From NCBI GenBank assembly GCA_017620055.1, contig JAFZRD010000209.1, positions 1 through 7,922 of the forward strand: 7,922 nucleotides of DNA, given 5' to 3'. Source of the DNA: Lachnospiraceae bacterium (GTDB lineage: Bacteria > Bacillota_A > Clostridia > Lachnospirales > Lachnospiraceae). Position numbers and translations under genes: made by a program. Positions within the stretch are counted from its first letter, which is position 1, and each line of letters begins with the position of its first letter. Positions 5,747-7,922 of the stretch are shown piece by piece. The notes beneath the pieces are model-generated. The model saw only the letters and a program-made list of their open reading frames with translations, was not told where the DNA came from and did no database searches.

Positions 5747-7516
5747 ATGATCAAGAAAATCCGAAGTCTGTTGACAGACCCTGAACTGGATTACAAGAGC
5801 AAATCATTCGTCCTGCTTTCAGTTATCGCACTTATCGGGCTGTTTATCGCCATGATAAGCGGCATACTGCTCGGGCAGTCTTTTTCGGCTAACCTGTCGG
5901 TGTTTATCGAGTTCGTGCTCTTCTCCGGCATATTCCTGTGGGCGATATATCGTAACGGTATAAAGAAGGCGATGATCATCATCTCGGCCTTCCTTGTGTT
6001 CGTATTCCTTCCCGCGGCGTTCTTCACGAGCGGCGGAGCAGCGGGCGGTACACCGGTGTGGTTCGCATTCTCGACGCTCTATATCGTCATGACTCTTTCG
6101 GGCAAGCCGAAAGCGATATTCCTCGGGTGCACCACGGTTGTGGTTGTCGTATGCTGGTGGATCGGATACGTATATCCCGAGACGATAACGGAGTTCACGA
6201 GAAAGGAAGCCTTCTTTGATTCGTTCTTTACGCTCCTCATCGTAGGAGTTGTCATGACCGCCCTCGTCAGTTACCAGGCACTTCTGTTTAATAAGGAGAA
6301 CGAGCGTGTTAACGCCCAGAAGAAAGAGATCGAGGAACTCAACCGTTCACAGAACCGTTTCTTCTCGAGTATGAGTCACGAGATCAGAACCCCGATCAAT
6401 TCGATACTCGGACTGAACGAAGTCATCCTGCGCCAGCCGGACGCTTCGGATGAGATCGTCACTGATGCGACCGACATACAAAATGCCGGCAAGATGCTGC
6501 TGGCACTGATCAACGATATACTGGACTTCTCCAAGGTGGAAGCGGGCAAGATGGACATCGTACCGGTGCGCTACAACGTCTCGGAGATGATGTCGGAGAT
6601 CGTCAACATGGTAGTCTTAAGCGCCAAGGAAAAGGGCCTTGCATTTACGGCCGATATCGACCCGGATACTCCGTCAGTTCTGTTCGGGGATGAGATCAGG
6701 ATCCGACAGGTTATAGTCAATCTTCTGAACAATTCCGTCAAGTATACGGAGACCGGTTCGGTGAAATTCCATGTAAGGACCGAAAAAGCGGGAGATGAGA
6801 GCATTGATCTTATACTGTCGGTCACCGATACCGGAATAGGTATCAAGGAGGAAGTGATACCGGTCCTCTTTGATGCGTTTGCAAGAATGGATCAGGAGAA
6901 GAACAGGAAGATAGAAGGAACGGGCCTGGGCCTTTCTATCGTCAAACAGCTCGTCGATCTGATGGGAGGCGAGATAAGCGTTGACAGTGTGTACGGAAAA
7001 GGCTCGACGTTTACGGTAAAGATCCCGCAGAAAGTGGAAGATGCCAAGAAGATCGGAAGCATCAATATCATGGATCATGCGGCCAGGCGCAATGTTTACA
7101 GGAGCATGTTCACGGCGCCTGAGGCCGAACTTCTCATAGTTGACGATATCAGGATGAATCTGACGGTCGAGAAGAAACTTCTGCGTGAGACCAAGATCAG
7201 GATAGATACGGCATCAAGCGGCAGGGAAGCGCTTGAGATGACACTGAAGAAGAGATACGACGTTATACTGATGGATCATCTGATGCCTGAGATGGACGGT
7301 ATTGAATGTCTCGGACTCATCCGCAGCCAGGAAGGCGGAATGTGCAGGGATATCCCCGTGATCGTCCTGACGGCAAATGCCGATGCCAGGAACATGGAGA
7401 TGTACCGTCAGGCCGGATTCGACTCATATCTTGTCAAGCCCACCTCTGGCCATCTGCTCGAGGAAGCGCTTATCAGATTCCTTCCCGGCGACAAGATCAT
7501 TCGTGGCGATGACTGA
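5747..7516 (+). CDS. Membrane hybrid sensor histidine kinase, 6TM-HisKA-HATPase-receiver
   Basis: This 589-residue sensor kinase has about six hydrophobic helices in residues 20-178, then a short coiled coil (about 181-205, KKEIEELNRSQN) joining the membrane part directly to HisKA with no PAS domain. The H-box is MSHEIRTPINS with His211. The ATPase shows the N-box NLLNNSVKYT (Asn329), G1 DTGIGI (361-366) and G2 GTGLGLSI (391-398). The receiver (about 461-580) has Asp466/Asp467, phosphoacceptor Asp510 in VILMDHLMPEMDG, Thr542 and Lys564. It parallels kinase 1 throughout this part, including the linker before the receiver (YRSMFTAPEA against YKASFLAPDA) and the ending RFLPGDK against RFLPKDK. 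There is no output or HPt domain. The start is the first ATG of the frame and lacks a Shine-Dalgarno. The coding end is overlapped antisense by the DUF3800 remnant, and no terminator is visible after the stop. Confidence 0.95.
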   Translation: MIKKIRSLLTDPELDYKSKSFVLLSVIALIGLFIAMISGILLGQSFSANLSVFIEFVLFSGIFLWAIYRNGIKKAMIIISAFLVFVFLPAAFFTSGGAAGGTPVWFAFSTLYIVMTLSGKPKAIFLGCTTVVVVVCWWIGYVYPETITEFTRKEAFFDSFFTLLIVGVVMTALVSYQALLFNKENERVNAQKKEIEELNRSQNRFFSSMSHEIRTPINSILGLNEVILRQPDASDEIVTDATDIQNAGKMLLALINDILDFSKVEAGKMDIVPVRYNVSEMMSEIVNMVVLSAKEKGLAFTADIDPDTPSVLFGDEIRIRQVIVNLLNNSVKYTETGSVKFHVRTEKAGDESIDLILSVTDTGIGIKEEVIPVLFDAFARMDQEKNRKIEGTGLGLSIVKQLVDLMGGEISVDSVYGKGSTFTVKIPQKVEDAKKIGSINIMDHAARRNVYRSMFTAPEAELLIVDDIRMNLTVEKKLLRETKIRIDTASSGREALEMTLKKRYDVILMDHLMPEMDGIECLGLIRSQEGGMCRDIPVIVLTANADARNMEMYRQAGFDSYLVKPTSGHLLEEALIRFLPGDKIIRGDD

Positions 7517-7798
7517 CCCGCCCCCTTTGAAAATAAACGCAACCATCTTATTGAAAATCTTACGACGTTCATCCATTCCAATATTTGTGTATATTTCTTC
7601 TCTTCTGATGATTGGACCGGTGTGGATACAAAGATTATCAAGTCCGAGATACGAAAGTTCGCGATTTAGTTTAGAGATCGCCGGCTGTATATCCTCATCT
7701 TGTGGGTGAAATACCATGGTAATGATATAGTATGGCGAATGCGGAGAATAGTCACCAAAATCTCCGGATTCATCTATAAAGATACTAAGTTCTTTCAA
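7424..7798 (-). CDS. DUF3800 family protein, 3'-truncated, probably a remnant
   Basis: The 124-residue frame opens with the DUF3800 signature: LSIFIDESGDFG (Asp9, Glu10), SPYYIITMVFH, then LGLDNLCIHTGPIIRREEIY and ERRKIF. DUF3800 proteins have an RNase H-like fold with acidic residues suggesting nuclease activity, and usually run to about 200-260 residues. Here family-like sequence stops near residue 90 (about base 7528). From Ser95 onward the frame is simply antisense to the last codons of kinase 2, from its stop codon inward, so the second half of the domain and its acidic residues are missing. The start is TTG (7798-7796), chosen for a strong Shine-Dalgarno 6 bases upstream and a leader that looks intact. 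The protein is most likely inactive. A functional short form cannot be excluded. Confidence 0.7.
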   Translation of the reverse strand: MKELSIFIDESGDFGDYSPHSPYYIITMVFHPQDEDIQPAISKLNRELSYLGLDNLCIHTGPIIRREEIYTNIGMDERRKIFNKMVAFIFKGGGSVIATNDLVAGKESDKRFLEQMARGGLDKI

Positions 7799-7803
7799 TT
7801 ATA

Positions 7804-7810
7804 CCCTCCC
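7804..7810 (-). promoter_or_regulatory. Strong Shine-Dalgarno deciding the TTG start of the DUF3800 gene
   Basis: The - strand reads GGGAGGG, with its GGAGG core (7809-7805) 6 bases before the TTG. No ATG in the same frame lies near it, so the TTG start is supported by this site and by the DUF3800 signature beginning four residues later. Confidence 0.75.
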
Positions 7811-7812
7811 AG

Positions 7813-7842
7813 AAATATAAAAATAGCGGGGAACTTCCCCGC
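7813..7842 (-). terminator. Terminator-like hairpin in the DUF3800 leader (attenuator or small-RNA end)
   Basis: On the - strand GCGGGG (7842-7837) pairs with CCCCGC (7831-7826) around AAGTT, and the run UAUUUUUAUAUUU follows. That is the form of an intrinsic terminator. On the + strand no T-tract follows, so it acts one way only. Its position between the promoter and the Shine-Dalgarno means it would either attenuate the DUF3800 gene or end a short RNA. Confidence 0.6.
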
Positions 7843-7879
7843 CGATGATGGACCTGGGTCATTCGACCAGCCCTAATCT
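7814..7879 (-). ncRNA. Structured leader or small RNA upstream of the DUF3800 gene
   Basis: Between the predicted transcription start (about 7879) and the Shine-Dalgarno lie two hairpins in tandem. Hairpin 1 (7873-7850) has the core CTGGTC, loop GAAT, GACCCAG with one bulged C, and can extend by GGG with TCC at its base. Hairpin 2 (7842-7826) is the GC-rich terminator-like stem. They are joined by ATCATCG. Several conserved RNA motifs named DUF3800-I to DUF3800-XI have been described upstream of DUF3800 genes by comparative genomics. Position and size suit such an element, but I have not matched it to any particular model. Confidence 0.5.
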
Positions 7880-7885
7880 ATTTAT

Positions 7886-7913
7886 ATAATACCAAAATGA
7901 TTATAAAAGTCAA
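7886..7913 (-). promoter_or_regulatory. Promoter of the DUF3800 leader, TTGACT-16-TATTAT
   Basis: On the - strand TTGACT (7913-7908, 5 of 6 to consensus) is followed after 16 bases by TATTAT (7891-7886, 5 of 6). The expected start near 7879 leaves about 80 bases of leader. This is the best-formed promoter in the window. Nothing else is recognisable from here to the right edge. Confidence 0.65.
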
Positions 7914-7922
7914 CAACTAATC

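Noticed and set aside
5771..5776. A second TTGACA just inside kinase 2
   Set aside because: No acceptable -10 lies 16-18 bases downstream, and the site falls in coding sequence.
6674..7078. 134-residue - strand frame inside kinase 2
   Set aside because: It lies opposite the conserved ATPase domain, with no family signature and no upstream signals.
7826..7879. Type III toxin-antitoxin RNA (tandem-repeat antitoxin ahead of a toxin gene)
   Set aside because: The order promoter, RNA, terminator, gene fits superficially, but the leader has no tandem repeats and the protein is DUF3800, not a ToxN-type endoribonuclease.

Overview
The window looks like chromosomal DNA from a Gram-positive anaerobe of the Clostridia, most likely a Lachnospiraceae-type gut or rumen bacterium. 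The reasons are roughly even GC content, frequent ATA codons, the style of the two membrane hybrid histidine kinases (H-boxes reading MSHEIRTPINSILG), a DUF2130 protein, and a DUF3800 gene with a structured RNA leader. This placement is inferred from protein style; no marker gene is present.

Layout, left to right. (1) Bases 1-833, + strand: C-terminal 276 residues of a DUF2130 protein whose start lies outside the window. (2) Bases 816-852: a compact hairpin terminator, apparently usable in both directions, shared with the convergent gene. (3) Bases 847-3057, - strand: a 736-residue hybrid sensor kinase (7TM, PAS, HisKA, HATPase, receiver). (4) Bases 3088-5604, - strand: a large secreted HExxH metallopeptidase-like protein with an acidic, repetitive tail; it lies 30 bases upstream of the kinase in the same direction, so the two may be co-transcribed. 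(5) Bases 5605-5746: an AT-rich divergent promoter region. (6) Bases 5747-7516, + strand: a second, shorter hybrid kinase (about 6 TM, HisKA, HATPase, receiver), paralogous to the first from the H-box to the C-terminus. (7) Bases 7424-7798, - strand: a DUF3800 gene that loses family similarity near 7530 and runs antisense into the 3' end of the second kinase, so it is probably a remnant. (8) Bases 7799-7922: its intact-looking upstream region, with a good promoter, two hairpins, a U-rich tract, a strong Shine-Dalgarno and a TTG start.

The divergent unit (secreted peptidase plus kinase 1 against kinase 2) suggests an envelope or extracellular sensing module. Both kinases end in a receiver with no output domain and lack an HPt domain, so their phosphorelay partners must be encoded elsewhere. 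Neither kinase has a Shine-Dalgarno, and each has a -10-like hexamer exactly 7 bases before its ATG, which suggests leaderless transcripts.

The most interesting part is the right edge: a short RNA leader resembling the layout of the published DUF3800-associated RNA motifs, attached to a broken DUF3800 gene.
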